A DNA stretch of 64,000 bases, from NCBI GenBank assembly GCA_031216915.1, contig CM062297.1, positions 179,762,350-179,826,349 of the forward strand, written 5' to 3'. This document shows, piece after piece, positions 55,744-64,000 of the stretch. The stretch is from Pictodentalium vernedei (lineage: Eukaryota; Mollusca; Scaphopoda; Dentaliida; Dentaliidae). The notes beneath the pieces were generated by a model, which saw only the letters and a list, made by a program, of their open reading frames with translations, was not told where the DNA came from and did not search any database. How positions within the stretch are numbered: position 1 is the stretch's first letter; each line of letters opens with the position of its first letter. The translations under genes and the position numbers were made by a program.

Positions 55744-56124
55744 TTAATGAAGCACCGGGTACAACCCAGTGCTTCATTAATTAAAATTTTGCTGATGACG
55801 ATTTTTATTACCTGGTAAATGCATGCATGGACACTTCTGCCCATGCATAGATTATGACCAGTCCATGGCGACTAATGTCATGCTTTTATGGGCTCCATAA
55901 ATTCTAATATGTTCAGGCCAGGAACTTCACTTCTACTGGAGGTATGGTAAATGATTTGAAGTATGAGAGAATTATAATGCAGTAACAGTTTTATTTGATG
56001 ATTATAGCATCCAATTAACCAGACCCCTGTTCTGACAAAACTGTCCATTTAAAACTTGCCTAAACTCATCTCAGCATTCCAAATGTTGAGAAACTAATCA
56101 GTCTTCTTTTTGTTTTTCTTACAG

Positions 56125-56261
56125 AAACTCAAACTTTTGATGTAATGGACTATTTCAAATCAGAACAACTGAACAAGGTGCTTTCTAGAAATCAAAATAA
56201 TCCAGCTATTTTGGAAACAGTTTTTGAAACACTTATAAACTTCATGAAGAATCCATCAAAA
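56125..56261 (+). CDS. Exon: unit 3, second type (137 nt)
   Basis: Acceptor TTTTTCTTACAG, donor AAA|GTAAAT. Phase 1 in, phase 0 out. The peptide reads ETQTFDVMDYFKSEQLNKVL and ends LINFMKNPSK. The NST sequon of unit 2 is lost here (N to K). The upstream intron matches unit 2 except for the inserted MITE A6. Confidence 0.88.
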
Positions 56262-56279
56262 GTAAATAGTATTATATTT

Positions 56280-57270
56280 TGTACATTAGGCCATTAAAAT
56301 AAAAGTCTATGTTCTCTCAAATTTTTCTATTCTCTGACCTACGGTTTCTATGTTGTTGCATGTAAGATTTTTTGAAGAAAATGCACCTTTTATCATTTCA
56401 AATAAGTACCAGACTGCGCATAATCCTGCAGTGATAATTTGCAGCAATAAGTGTTTCTTGATACTGAGCTTGGTGAACTTATTGACACTTTTGGCAGATA
56501 CATTCTTATGTTTCTCCTCCCCTTAAAAAAAATCCAATTTCTGCTCTTAAGTTAAGGTAAGTTCTCCAAAGAGCTTGGGCCTAGGACCCTTTTCTTAATG
56601 AGGGTAGATGAATATCATGATTTGGGAGTAATCATACTCATCCATATTCCTGGTGTAAAAGATTTCTTACTGAAATGTGAATTAATGAATTTTTTAGGGT
56701 ATTTTTTTCAGATTTCAGAATAAAAAATAAAAATAAAAAACCTCCCTCCCTCATAAAAAATTTGAGCCTGAGAACATGCACATCTATTTTAAATTTGTCT
56801 TTGGTGCCTTTTTATAAATTAAGAGCATTCTCAGGCACCTCACTCATCATTGAAAATCTGCCTTAACACTCTTTTTGAGCTCTGCCCAGCAAGATATTGT
56901 TGGTGAAATTTTTCACTGCATTATGGGAAATTTTATTTGTGGAAACATTGGTTTTCCCACATAATGGTATAAGAAGTTAGATTTCTGATTCCCATTGTAA
57001 TCAGGGGGGTTGTGTGGATTACCAAAAGAAAAAAAAAGCCTCCCTCCATCATGATAAAATGGAGGAAAATTGCCTGAGAAACAAGAAATGTTTTTTTTTA
57101 GACCTTACTGTTATTTTTTCATGCTTTTTCTTAATAACTCAGATGAAAAACTAAATGCTTGGGCCTAAAAAAGTAAATAATCTATTTCTTAGCCATCCTC
57201 CATAACAGTGATCACACAACACAAAATCAGTGTGGAACAACCCAAATGGAGATCAAAAGTAATAAGGAGT
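56280..57270. other. Intron with weak repeat remnants
   Basis: CCTCCCTCC/GAGGGAGG-type text and a fragment TGAGCTCTGCCCAGCAAGAT (about 56876) related to the G hairpin. No gene. Confidence 0.4.
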
Positions 57271-57276
57271 TTTTAA

Positions 57277-57516
57277 CTGATTGAGTACTAGAAGCCACAA
57301 TTAGGCCTTTCTAAAAAATTAGGGTACCAGCACAACAGTAACATTTTTCTTACCCATGTTTCACATTCAGTTAAACGTAAATAATAGTTTGTTTATACAA
57401 ATTTGTTCTATTACAAATTATTGGAGAGTGCCTGTTGGCACTCTCCAATAATTTGTGATAGAACCATTTTTGATGAACAAATTGAGACCACTAAAAATAA
57501 TCTCGTCCTCAACCAG
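57277..57516. mobile_element. TTAA MITE family F, copy F5
   Basis: TTAA 57273-57276 and 57517-57520. Hairpin ACAAATTATTGGAGAGTGCC with exact complement at about 57412-57456. Confidence 0.77.
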
Positions 57517-57749
57517 TTAAATAAATATTTATTATGTATACATATGAGAATCATGTTGCATTTCGCAAAGAGAATAAAGATACTGTATCAATGTATACAA
57601 CATAATGCATCACAAGTTACAATGTGATACAGCTAAAATAACATGGTAGTTTTGTACATTTTCAATTTTGCCTCCGTAATAAAAATGATAAATGCCGGCC
57701 GAACAAATGAATGCACCGGTGCCTGAGAATCAAAAGATTAATTTTCTTT

Positions 57750-57953
57750 ACTCTTACACTCAAACGAAGAAATACACCACCATCCATGCTGTTCTGTAAA
57801 TTATGAGGCCTAAAACATAAAACAAACCAAGAGTATGAACTTTTGATGCCAAGGAAATAATTACAAAATAAGAAATAAAATAAAAAACTGCCCTCCCACA
57901 TGCAATTTTACAAAAAGTGGCCTGAGAAACAGAAAATCTACTTTGTGGGCCTT
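57750..57953. repeat. GGCC-ended element D, partial inverted copy D5
   Basis: From a broken hairpin (ACACTCAAACGAAGAAATAC) to CTACTTTGTGGGCC; one half of D only. Confidence 0.65.
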
Positions 57954-58429
57954 ATGAGATGACAATAATGGCAATGAACCTATTGCCACAACTTTTCAAA
58001 CTGTTAGCCCATTACCCAACATTACATCACATCAAGCCAGCACTCTTCTAGAAAATCAACTTTTATTATTTTTTCTTTTTCCTTCCAAAACTAGCTTCTG
58101 CTCGCTCAGAACAAGTTTATTGACAATTTTCTAATAAGATAGTCATAAGTTAAGACTCTTTAAGCAAAATATGAACATTGGTGAAATCATTTTTTTGCAG
58201 ATATTGTGTTGCAGTGATGTAGATTAATATGTCAAGTGATGTTCAAAATAAGTCTTATATATGCCAGCCTGTGAATTATCGCAAATTATCTAAAAGATAT
58301 TTCTCGATATCCCTCGTCCACTTGAAGGAACAATCAGCAGATTTTTGTTATTGTATTGAAACTGTTTGAAGTTGAATTGAGCTGAATATTGAGCAGTAAA
58401 ATGTCACATAGCATATAATAAAAAAAAAA

Positions 58430-58573
58430 TCTACTCTGTTTTAGTGAATATTGGAAATTATCTCATTCATCTGGACCTGAAAGCATTATTTTTCAAGCGC
58501 TCATGAAAAATAAAACTTTTAAATCCACTTTCATGAGATAATTCCTGATATTCACTAAAACAGCGCAGATATC
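58430..58573. repeat. Foldback repeat
   Basis: TGTTTTAGTGAATATTGG and TTATCTCATTCAT pair with CCTGATATTCACTAAAACA and ATGAGATAA; inner TTTTTCA/TGAAAAA. Confidence 0.62.
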
Positions 58574-58688
58574 CTCTGTTTAATTGATAACTAATTAAGT
58601 TGTTCTTCTTTGTCTGTCATCATCTTTCTCATCTATATCACTTCCATCAAACACTGATTTATGCTTAACTTGAAGAAGAGTTATTTAA

Positions 58689-58920
58689 CCCTTCACCCAT
58701 CGTAATGACCAAAAGCGGCCGGCTGTATTCACAAAAACCACCATTTAATTTTCATTTTTTGTCTGAAAAACATAGCTTATTACCTCTCATTGTAACGCGC
58801 TCATGGAGCTCATTCCTATGAGGTGTCATAAGCTATGGTATTGACACAAAAATTTAAAAAAAATTGTAATTCAAGAATTTTATTTGCTTGTGTCCTCAGC
58901 CCTTCATGTTAGATAAAGGG
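58689..58920. mobile_element. TTAA MITE family A, copy A7
   Basis: TTAA 58685-58688 and 58921-58924. Diverged hairpin with CATTGTAACGCGCTCATGGA. Confidence 0.7.
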
Positions 58921-59046
58921 TTAACTAAGGTATGGCTTGTGGTTCTATATTATTCATGCCCCAGACAAGTTCAGATCTGATCTCTGTTAACTAAAATTCC
59001 CTGGTGTATTGCTTTTTCGGTCAGATTGGTATGCTGGATGGCTTAA

Positions 59047-59201
59047 CCCGTAAGGGCCTAATTCTGACTTGGATCACTTTTAATGCAACAGAACAGGTGC
59101 CCCAATATGCTGTCTCAGGGTTAACTCACAAGTTAAAATCTAAATTTTTGGCATTGTTATTTGACAAGTCTTGGCTGCGCTATATAAAAATTTCTAGGCC
59201 T
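59047..59201. mobile_element. TTAA MITE family E, copy E4 (short)
   Basis: TTAA 59043-59046 and 59202-59205. CCCGTAAGGGCCTAATTCTG start, CTAGGCCT end. The hairpin is lost apart from GACAAGTCTTGGCTGC. It shares its right TTAA with G3. Confidence 0.65.
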
Positions 59202-59205
59202 TTAA

Positions 59206-59401
59206 CCCCTAACACTCTGGTTTTGCAACAAAATTTTCTCCAGTCACTCTGATTTTCTCTTGTTTAATTATGATTTTAATCAATTATATCTTGTTTGACA
59301 GAGCTCTGTCAAACAAGGTATATTTGGTTAAATATGAAACTACATTATGGGAAATATTTGCTGCTGAAAACTAAGCCATTTTGACATCAGAGTTCAGAGA
59401 G
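59206..59401. mobile_element. TTAA MITE family G, copy G3
   Basis: TTAA 59202-59205 and 59402-59405. Hairpin TCTTGTTTGACAGAGCTC with no loop; flank as in G1. Confidence 0.75.
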
Positions 59402-59787
59402 TTAAAGGTTAAACAATAATTATCATCAGATCTTTAGGTCTGTCTAATTTCACGTCCTCAGTGTGAACCATGGCCAGCCATGTTTGGATCCAGTGGTAGA
59501 AAAAGTATCCTAGTAATTTCACTTTTTCGCACATGTTTGTGATATGACAAGATTGTTTGGGGTGAAGTATTAGTTTGCATGTCCTTGTTGTGAAACTTCT
59601 CCAATGTTTTGGGTTTCATTCACTGATGGCTGTGCATTGTTGTGTTGGTCTGAAATAAGATTCTCTGGAATTACCTGTCAGAATATTATTTGTGAGAATT
59701 TTATGAAGTTTATCCTTTGAAAATGGTTCTCTAGAACAGTAGTGTTTGGTTCATCACTGAAACTAACAATGTAACTTTTTCATGCAG

Positions 59788-59997
59788 GCTGCTCAACTGG
59801 CGAATGTTCAAGTGTTGAAAGAATTATGCTCAAATGTGACGGTATTTGAAGAATATGTTGTAATGCCCAAGTCTAGCAATTTGACATCGTCCTATATGCA
59901 GAGTGTTTTCTGCAATAGAGATATCAACATAACCAAGCTGATGGAAGAAATGAATGTCAGTCCTATTATAGCCACTGTTAATGAGTACATAATGCAG
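59788..59997 (+). CDS. Exon: unit 3, third type (210 nt, paired cysteines)
   Basis: Acceptor TTTTTCATGCAG, donor CAG|GTAAGT. Phase 0-0. The peptide begins AAQLANVQVLKELCSNVTVF. Compared with unit 2 it has NIT for NVT and gains NVS through an N to S change, giving four sequons. Both cysteines are kept. Roughly 150 nt of upstream intron equals that of unit 2 but without the SINE. Confidence 0.9.
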
Positions 59998-60439
59998 GTA
60001 AGTTAGTCAGAGGAGGTTCTTTAGTGTTTTAGTAGAGATAACTTCCTACGAGAACCCCATTATCAAGTTATTGCAACACATCAGAGACTGTTACACTCCA
60101 GATGTCATGTAAGCATTACATGTAGTGTGATGAAGTAACAGATAAATAGTTTTGTCTGTATACATGGTGGACAAGATGTTCATTTCATATCAGGCTCAAT
60201 ATTCTCTAAAAAAAAATAACCATTATTTCTTCATGAACACAAAGGGTAAAGTCAATTTCACCCCCCTACCCACCTTCTCTGGATCTGCTACAGTTTTGAT
60301 TGCTATATTTGTACCGTAAGTTGTATTCAGAAACACCTGGATTTATATTTAATATTTGTTCACTCAAAGATTGCTAAATTATTTTTCAAAGGTGATTTGT
60401 AACGTGAAGATTTTTTTAAAAGATACCATGCATCCAGAA

Positions 60440-60812
60440 ATAGGAGTACAAATTTGACCTGTTAATTGAATAGAGATTATAGAGTAAACTCCTGTTAATT
60501 GAATAAAAAATCTTCTAACCCGTCGAGAAATTACCCTGATTCTCTTCAGTTTTCCATTGTTTATAGTTCAGAGTTACGATGTTGGAGAGCTGACAGCTGC
60601 TTGTTGTTGCTCGGTGGTTCTCTCTGGGTACTCCGGTTTCCTCCATCCGTAAAACTGTTATGGTCACTATTAGCCATTGTGCATAAGTATGTGACCTTAA
60701 ACACCAATAAATATATATATAAATATAACACAATCCCTGTTAATTGAATACTTCTGTTAATTGAATAATTTTCATTGGCAAAGTGGCTATTGAATTATCA
60801 GGGTTCCTCTGT
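60440..60812 (-). mobile_element. Pogo-like MITE C, truncated inverted copy split by a SINE fragment
   Basis: TTTGACCTGTTAATTGAAT on the left and TTGGCAAAGTGGCTATTGAA then CTCTG before TA (60813-60814) on the right belong to C. The middle, including the hairpin, is replaced by SINE S8. Confidence 0.65.
60566..60727 (+). mobile_element. SINE S8: 3-prime fragment, tail type 1
   Basis: From CAGAGTTACGATGTTGG to CATTGTGCATAAGTATGTGACC and an AATA/TATA tail. Confidence 0.75.
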
Positions 60813-60838
60813 ACCATGCAACCAGAAATAGGAGTATT

Positions 60839-61345
60839 GGGGGCACAGTGGCTCAGTTGGTAGAGGTGCTGGCTGCAAGCCGAGAGGTCCTCGGTTTGAG
60901 TCCCACCTGCGGCAACCGCGTTGTGTCCTTGGGCAAGACACTTCACCCCCATTGCTCACATGGGGGCACGGTGACGTTGTGTACTAAGGCGTACTGCACG
61001 TCGATGGTGCACCTGTCTTCAACCAATGCTAACTCTGCTTGTGTGGAATTGGTATGTTGGGGAGCTGACAGTTGCTTGCCGTTGCTTGGTGGTTCTCTCC
61101 AGGTACTCTGGCTTCCTCCACCCGTAAAACTGTCACGGTCATGGTTAGCCATTGTGCAGAAATATGTGACCATAAACACCAATAAATAAATAATATAGTT
61201 GGTATGTTGGGGAGCTGACAGTTGCTTGCCGTTGCTCGGTGGTTCTCTCTGGGTACTCCGGCTTTCTCCACCCGTAAAACTGTCACAGTCATGGTTAGCC
61301 ATTGTGCAGAAATATGTGACCTTAAACACCAATAAATAAATAAAT
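60839..61345 (+). mobile_element. SINE S7: tRNA-like head with a duplicated 3-prime half
   Basis: Target duplication AATAGGAGTATT at 60827-60838 and 61346-61357 encloses one full SINE (to about 61190) plus a second copy of its last 150 bp (from TTGGTATGTTGGGG, 61200). One insertion event thus delivered a 1.4-unit molecule. Confidence 0.88.
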
Positions 61346-61359
61346 AATAGGAGTATTAT

Positions 61360-61575
61360 TTTAGTAAGATTTTGTTCATAAATGATTGGTTTATTATCAT
61401 TTATTGGAGAGGGCCAACATGCACTCTACAATAAATTGTAACAAAACAATTTTATATAACATTTTATTGTTCAGCAAACAACAAGCTAAGACATACAGTG
61501 TATAGCCACTGAAGAGCCCTTCAGCACTTCTTAATAGAGGCATGGTATTTGCATCTGGTTCTCAAATAGTTGAAC
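61360..61575. repeat. TTAA MITE family F, decayed copy F7
   Basis: Hairpin TCATTTATTGGAGAGGGCCA and complement near 61396-61440. AACAAGCTAAGACATACAGTG matches F3 (about 42136). Confidence 0.55.
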
Positions 61576-61770
61576 TGTCACCTGGAAATTTGGTGTATGT
61601 CTTCATGAACCAATGCTAACCCTGCATTTGTGGCATATTCTTATTGTTACTCTCCATTGTTCAATGATTCCGCCATGGAACTCTTGCTTTTTGCACCCTG
61701 TAAAACCATTGGACATAATATGACCCTAGGTGTGAAAAGTGTCATTATACTCAAATAAATAACTAAAAAT
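61576..61770 (+). repeat. Old SINE 3-prime fragment, tail type 2
   Basis: TGTCTTCATGAACCAATGCT to ATAATATGACCCTAGGTGTG and (AATA)n, strongly diverged. Confidence 0.55.
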
Positions 61771-61942
61771 GTCCCTTTTGCATCTTTAATGAGTTCCTAT
61801 AAAAAGATGTCAGATCAATATCAAATCACTTTTGTTGTCCTATTTACAGAGATATATTTTCAAAAGATAGTAATTATGAAGAGGATTTATTATTTACTCA
61901 GAATGAAAATACAGATTTATATCATTGTTAGCAGAGAATAAG

Positions 61943-62557
61943 GTTCTTGTCAGATCACCAAAGTTAACCCTTTACCCAATGAATCACCTGCATCTGCCTG
62001 CGTAATATGCAAATTCAGCGGCTAAAAAAATATTATTTTTCAAAAAATTTCAACAAAACAATATCATGTGACCCCTCTTTGGAACGAGCTCGTCGAGCTC
62101 GTTCCAATGAGGGGCCACATGATATGGTTTCGTTGAAATTTTTTGAAAAAATTAAAAAAATGATATTTAAAATAATAAATTTTGATATCGTCTGCGATGG
62201 GTAAAGGGTTAAGCAACGTTGAGCCCGGTTAGTCCTTGGATGGGTGACCATCTGAGCGATCGCTTCAGACTCCCGCGTTGTGTCCTTGGGCAAGGCAATT
62301 AACCCTGATTGTCCACATGGGGGCATGATGACACTGAGTACTAAGGCGTACTGCACGTCGATGGTGTCTTCAACCAATCTAACCCTGCTTGTGCTGTAGT
62401 GCAGAGTTACAATGTTGGAAAGCTGGCAGCTTCTCATTGTTGCCTGGTGGTTCACTACAGGTACTCTGGCTTCCTCCACCCATAAAACTGTCACCGGCAC
62501 GATATGACCTTGTCTGTTAAAGTGTTGCTAAACCTTAATAAAATAAATAAATAAATA
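61943..62557 (+). mobile_element. SINE S12: 5S-like head, tail type 2, split by MITE B6
   Basis: Target duplication CAGAGAATAAG at 61932-61942 and 62558-62568. The head CAGATCACCAAAGTTAA continues after the MITE as GCAACGTTGAGCCCGGTTAG and CCTTGGATGGGTGACCATCT, a clear 5S rRNA match. Tail GGCACGATATGACC. Absent from unit 2 near 49030. Confidence 0.9.
61968..62208. mobile_element. TTAA MITE family B, copy B6, inside the 5S head
   Basis: TTAA 61964-61967 and 62209-62212; the target is the AAGTTAAGC of the 5S-like head. Arms CTTTGGAACGAGCTCGTCGA and GAGCTCGTTCCAATGAGG mismatch at the variable site. Confidence 0.88.
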
Positions 62558-62569
62558 CAGAGAATAAGA

Positions 62570-63535
62570 GTATTTATTGCACACCTACGCTTTTATTTTC
62601 ATAAAATACAATTTTTTTCTGCAAAAACCGAAGTAAATTTTTTTGTATTGTCTTTGAACAATACAGATCTTGTGCGTGGACTTTTTAACTATTTCTTTTT
62701 TGTTACGTTGAGTTATTTTGGGCAATAATTTGTGTTTTTAATATTTTTTTTTTTCACTAAACTGTAGGCTTGCAATAAATACAGAACAGCATATGCATTC
62801 GAACTGTAATTTTTTACGGCAATCGATCAATTTCGGCGGAGGGATAATATTGAACAAGAAGCCAAAGGCTTCGAGTTCAATATTATCCCTCTGCCAAAAT
62901 CGATTAATATTTTTTTTAGTAAACTGTAGGCATGCAATAAATACAGAACAGCATACGTGTTCAAAACTGTAATTTTTTACTGCACTCGATCGATTTTGGC
63001 GGAGGGATAATATTGAACTCAAAGCCTTCGGCTTCTTGTTCAGTACAGTGAAGCCCACTTAATTGAATATCTCTTAATTGTATATCCCTGTTAATTGAAT
63101 ATAATTTTGAAATCCAAAACCATTTGCCATGTTTTCAATACAAACTTGACCTGTTAACTGCATATGGGTTGTAGAGTAAACTCCTGTTAATTGTAAAACA
63201 ATTCTTGTAATATATCAAAAAATTACTCGGCCAATTATCAAATTTCGCATAATTTCCCCTAATTATTGATCAGCATGGCTTTCATCCATCCAGTACAGAC
63301 ATTTAATCTATTATATCTTGTTTGACAGAGCTCAAGGAGCTCTGTCAAACAAGATATAACAGAATAAATGCTCAATTGAATTCAGAAGACAGAAATATAC
63401 CCAAATCCCTGTTAATTGGATATTCCTGTTAATTGAATAAATTTCACCTGCAAAATGACTATTCAATTAACAGGATTCCCCTGTATTATTCCTCCGTCCA
63501 AATCGATATCATGCGATAAAAATGACAGTTTGAAC
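62570..63535. mobile_element. Foldback element N with repeated GGAGGGATAATATTGAA hairpins
   Basis: Hairpin at about 62832-62908 (TTTCGGCGGAGGGATAATA with complement around GAAGCCAAAGGCTTCGAG). A second copy at about 62990-63041 is cut by MITE C4, with the missing half TTATTCCTCCGTCCAAATCG after it. Absent from unit 2. Confidence 0.6.
63046..63483 (-). mobile_element. Pogo-like MITE C, copy C4 (inverted), nested in N
   Basis: TA 63044-63045 and 63484-63485; begins CAGTGAAGCCCACTTAATTG. Perfect hairpin TCTTGTTTGACAGAGCTC with complement at about 63315-63357. Confidence 0.83.
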
Positions 63536-63572
63536 GTGAATGCTATTCTGTTTATATGTCATTTACTTTCAG

Positions 63573-63805
63573 GTCACACAGAACACATCTGACTCAAATA
63601 TAACTTACACCATAGACATGGCAGCTGTATTATCAGAACAAGCAAAAACATCTTCTTTGGTCGAAAGTCTGTTACGTTCATCAGTGAAATTCACTTTTGG
63701 AGGATTAGAAAACAACCAAAATGCAAATATGACTGTTTATCAGAACATGTGGAACAATTTTGTTGGTCAGCTTGAAGCTTTATACACTGGTCCAAACAGT
63801 GCAAG
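63573..63805 (+). CDS. Exon: unit 3, fourth type (233 nt)
   Basis: Acceptor TTACTTTCAG, donor GCAAG|GTAAGT. Phase 0 in, phase 2 out. The peptide begins VTQNTSDSNITYTIDMAAVL and ends YQNMWNNFVGQLEALYTGPN plus SAR. Sequons NTS, NIT and NMT. The phase-2 exit predicts another first-type 140-nt exon downstream, beyond the window. Confidence 0.9.
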
Positions 63806-63849
63806 GTAAGTTCTAAAGCAGTTTTTGTTTTTTGATTGAAAGGTATTTA

Positions 63850-63925
63850 AATGGACTTGACATGATGGAACAGGCTGGGTGTACTCACCTCCAGTGTAGT
63901 ACAGTATAAACTCACACACTAATGG
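63850..63925 (+). repeat. Single unit of the 55-bp minisatellite
   Basis: GATGGAACAGGCTGGGTGTA to TATAAACTCACACACTAATG, equivalent to the array at 49337 but one copy only. Confidence 0.75.
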
Positions 63926-64000
63926 TTTTCATCATGGTGAAGAGAAGAAATTGATTGTGCCCAAATTGGTAACCACTGATAGGGTGCTGTTATGAAGTAT

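Larger units (their letters stand above)
4364..63805 (+). other. Internal part of one large multi-exon gene with tandem four-exon repeat units
   Basis: Thirteen exons on the + strand share one reading frame when spliced at AG/GT sites. After a lone last exon (4364-4596), the pattern 140, 137, 210 and 230-245 nt occurs three times with intron phases 2-1-0-0-2, so each unit adds a multiple of three bases (732, 717, 720 nt). The translated repeats are homologous to one another, sequon-rich and without an evident transmembrane segment. This suggests a very long extracellular or luminal domain. Start, stop, signal peptide and any membrane or enzymatic domains lie outside the window. Units 2 and 3 are much closer to each other than to unit 1. 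The family is not recognised; an ABCA-type extracellular domain is a low-confidence idea resting only on the general look of the paired-cysteine segment and the glycosylation. Confidence 0.8.

Noticed and set aside
62209..62275. 5S rRNA gene (also 38900-38985, 29290-29364)
   Set aside because: Only the 3-prime-half-like part is present, diverged, and fused to SINE body; these are SINE heads.
62033..62500. 155-codon open frame on the minus strand
   Set aside because: It lies across SINE S12 and MITE B6; coding appearance comes from SINE body read antisense, as in similar frames at 60943-61332 and 42960-43259.

Overview
This is a eukaryotic, AT-rich window from an animal genome, most likely a marine invertebrate and plausibly a mollusc or other lophotrochozoan. 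The grounds are GT-AG introns of several kilobases, a transposon with AGCTCACCTGA/CAGGTGAGC-type ends like those I know from bivalve genomes, DIRS-type retrotransposons, tRNA- and 5S-derived SINEs and very dense foldback MITEs. The species call is inference; no single-copy marker is present.

One protein-coding gene crosses the whole window on the + strand, and both of its ends lie outside. Thirteen exons can be defined by splice sites, phase and mutual homology. They form the last exon of one repeat unit (4364-4596) and three complete four-exon units: unit 1 (21495-34057), unit 2 (36968-49297) and unit 3 (52519-63805). Each unit has exons of 140, 137, 210 and 230-245 nt with phases 2-1-0-0-2 and encodes about 240 residues. 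The repeats are rich in N-glycosylation sequons, contain two conserved cysteines in the 210-nt exon and have no obvious membrane segment. This points to a very large, repetitive, extracellular or luminal region. I could not name the family; the large extracellular domain of an ABCA-type transporter is one weak possibility. Units 2 and 3 are nearly identical, including intron stretches, so they come from a recent tandem duplication of about 15 kb. They serve as natural before/after pairs for later transposon insertions.

The rest is intron filled with mobile DNA. The 16.9-kb intron 4597-21494 holds two DIRS-like tyrosine-recombinase retrotransposons (about 6530-12480 and 13560-20478), both decayed. 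Elsewhere lie SINEs with either a tRNA-like or a 5S rRNA-like head on a common body and two alternative tails. There are also several MITE families flanked by TTAA (called A, B, E, F, G, H, K here), a pogo-like TA-flanked MITE (C), a GGCC-ended palindromic element (D), a hAT- or P-like element (I) and two TCACC-ended elements with internal tandem arrays (M, Q). Most MITEs carry a near-perfect central hairpin, often centred on GAGCTC.

The most interesting points are the four-exon repeat array, free reassortment of SINE heads and tails, one hairpin core shared by MITEs with different ends, MITEs that repeatedly abut and share one TTAA, and filled/empty-site pairs between units 2 and 3. All element names (A-Q, S1-S12) are local labels, not database names. 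Identities were judged by eye.
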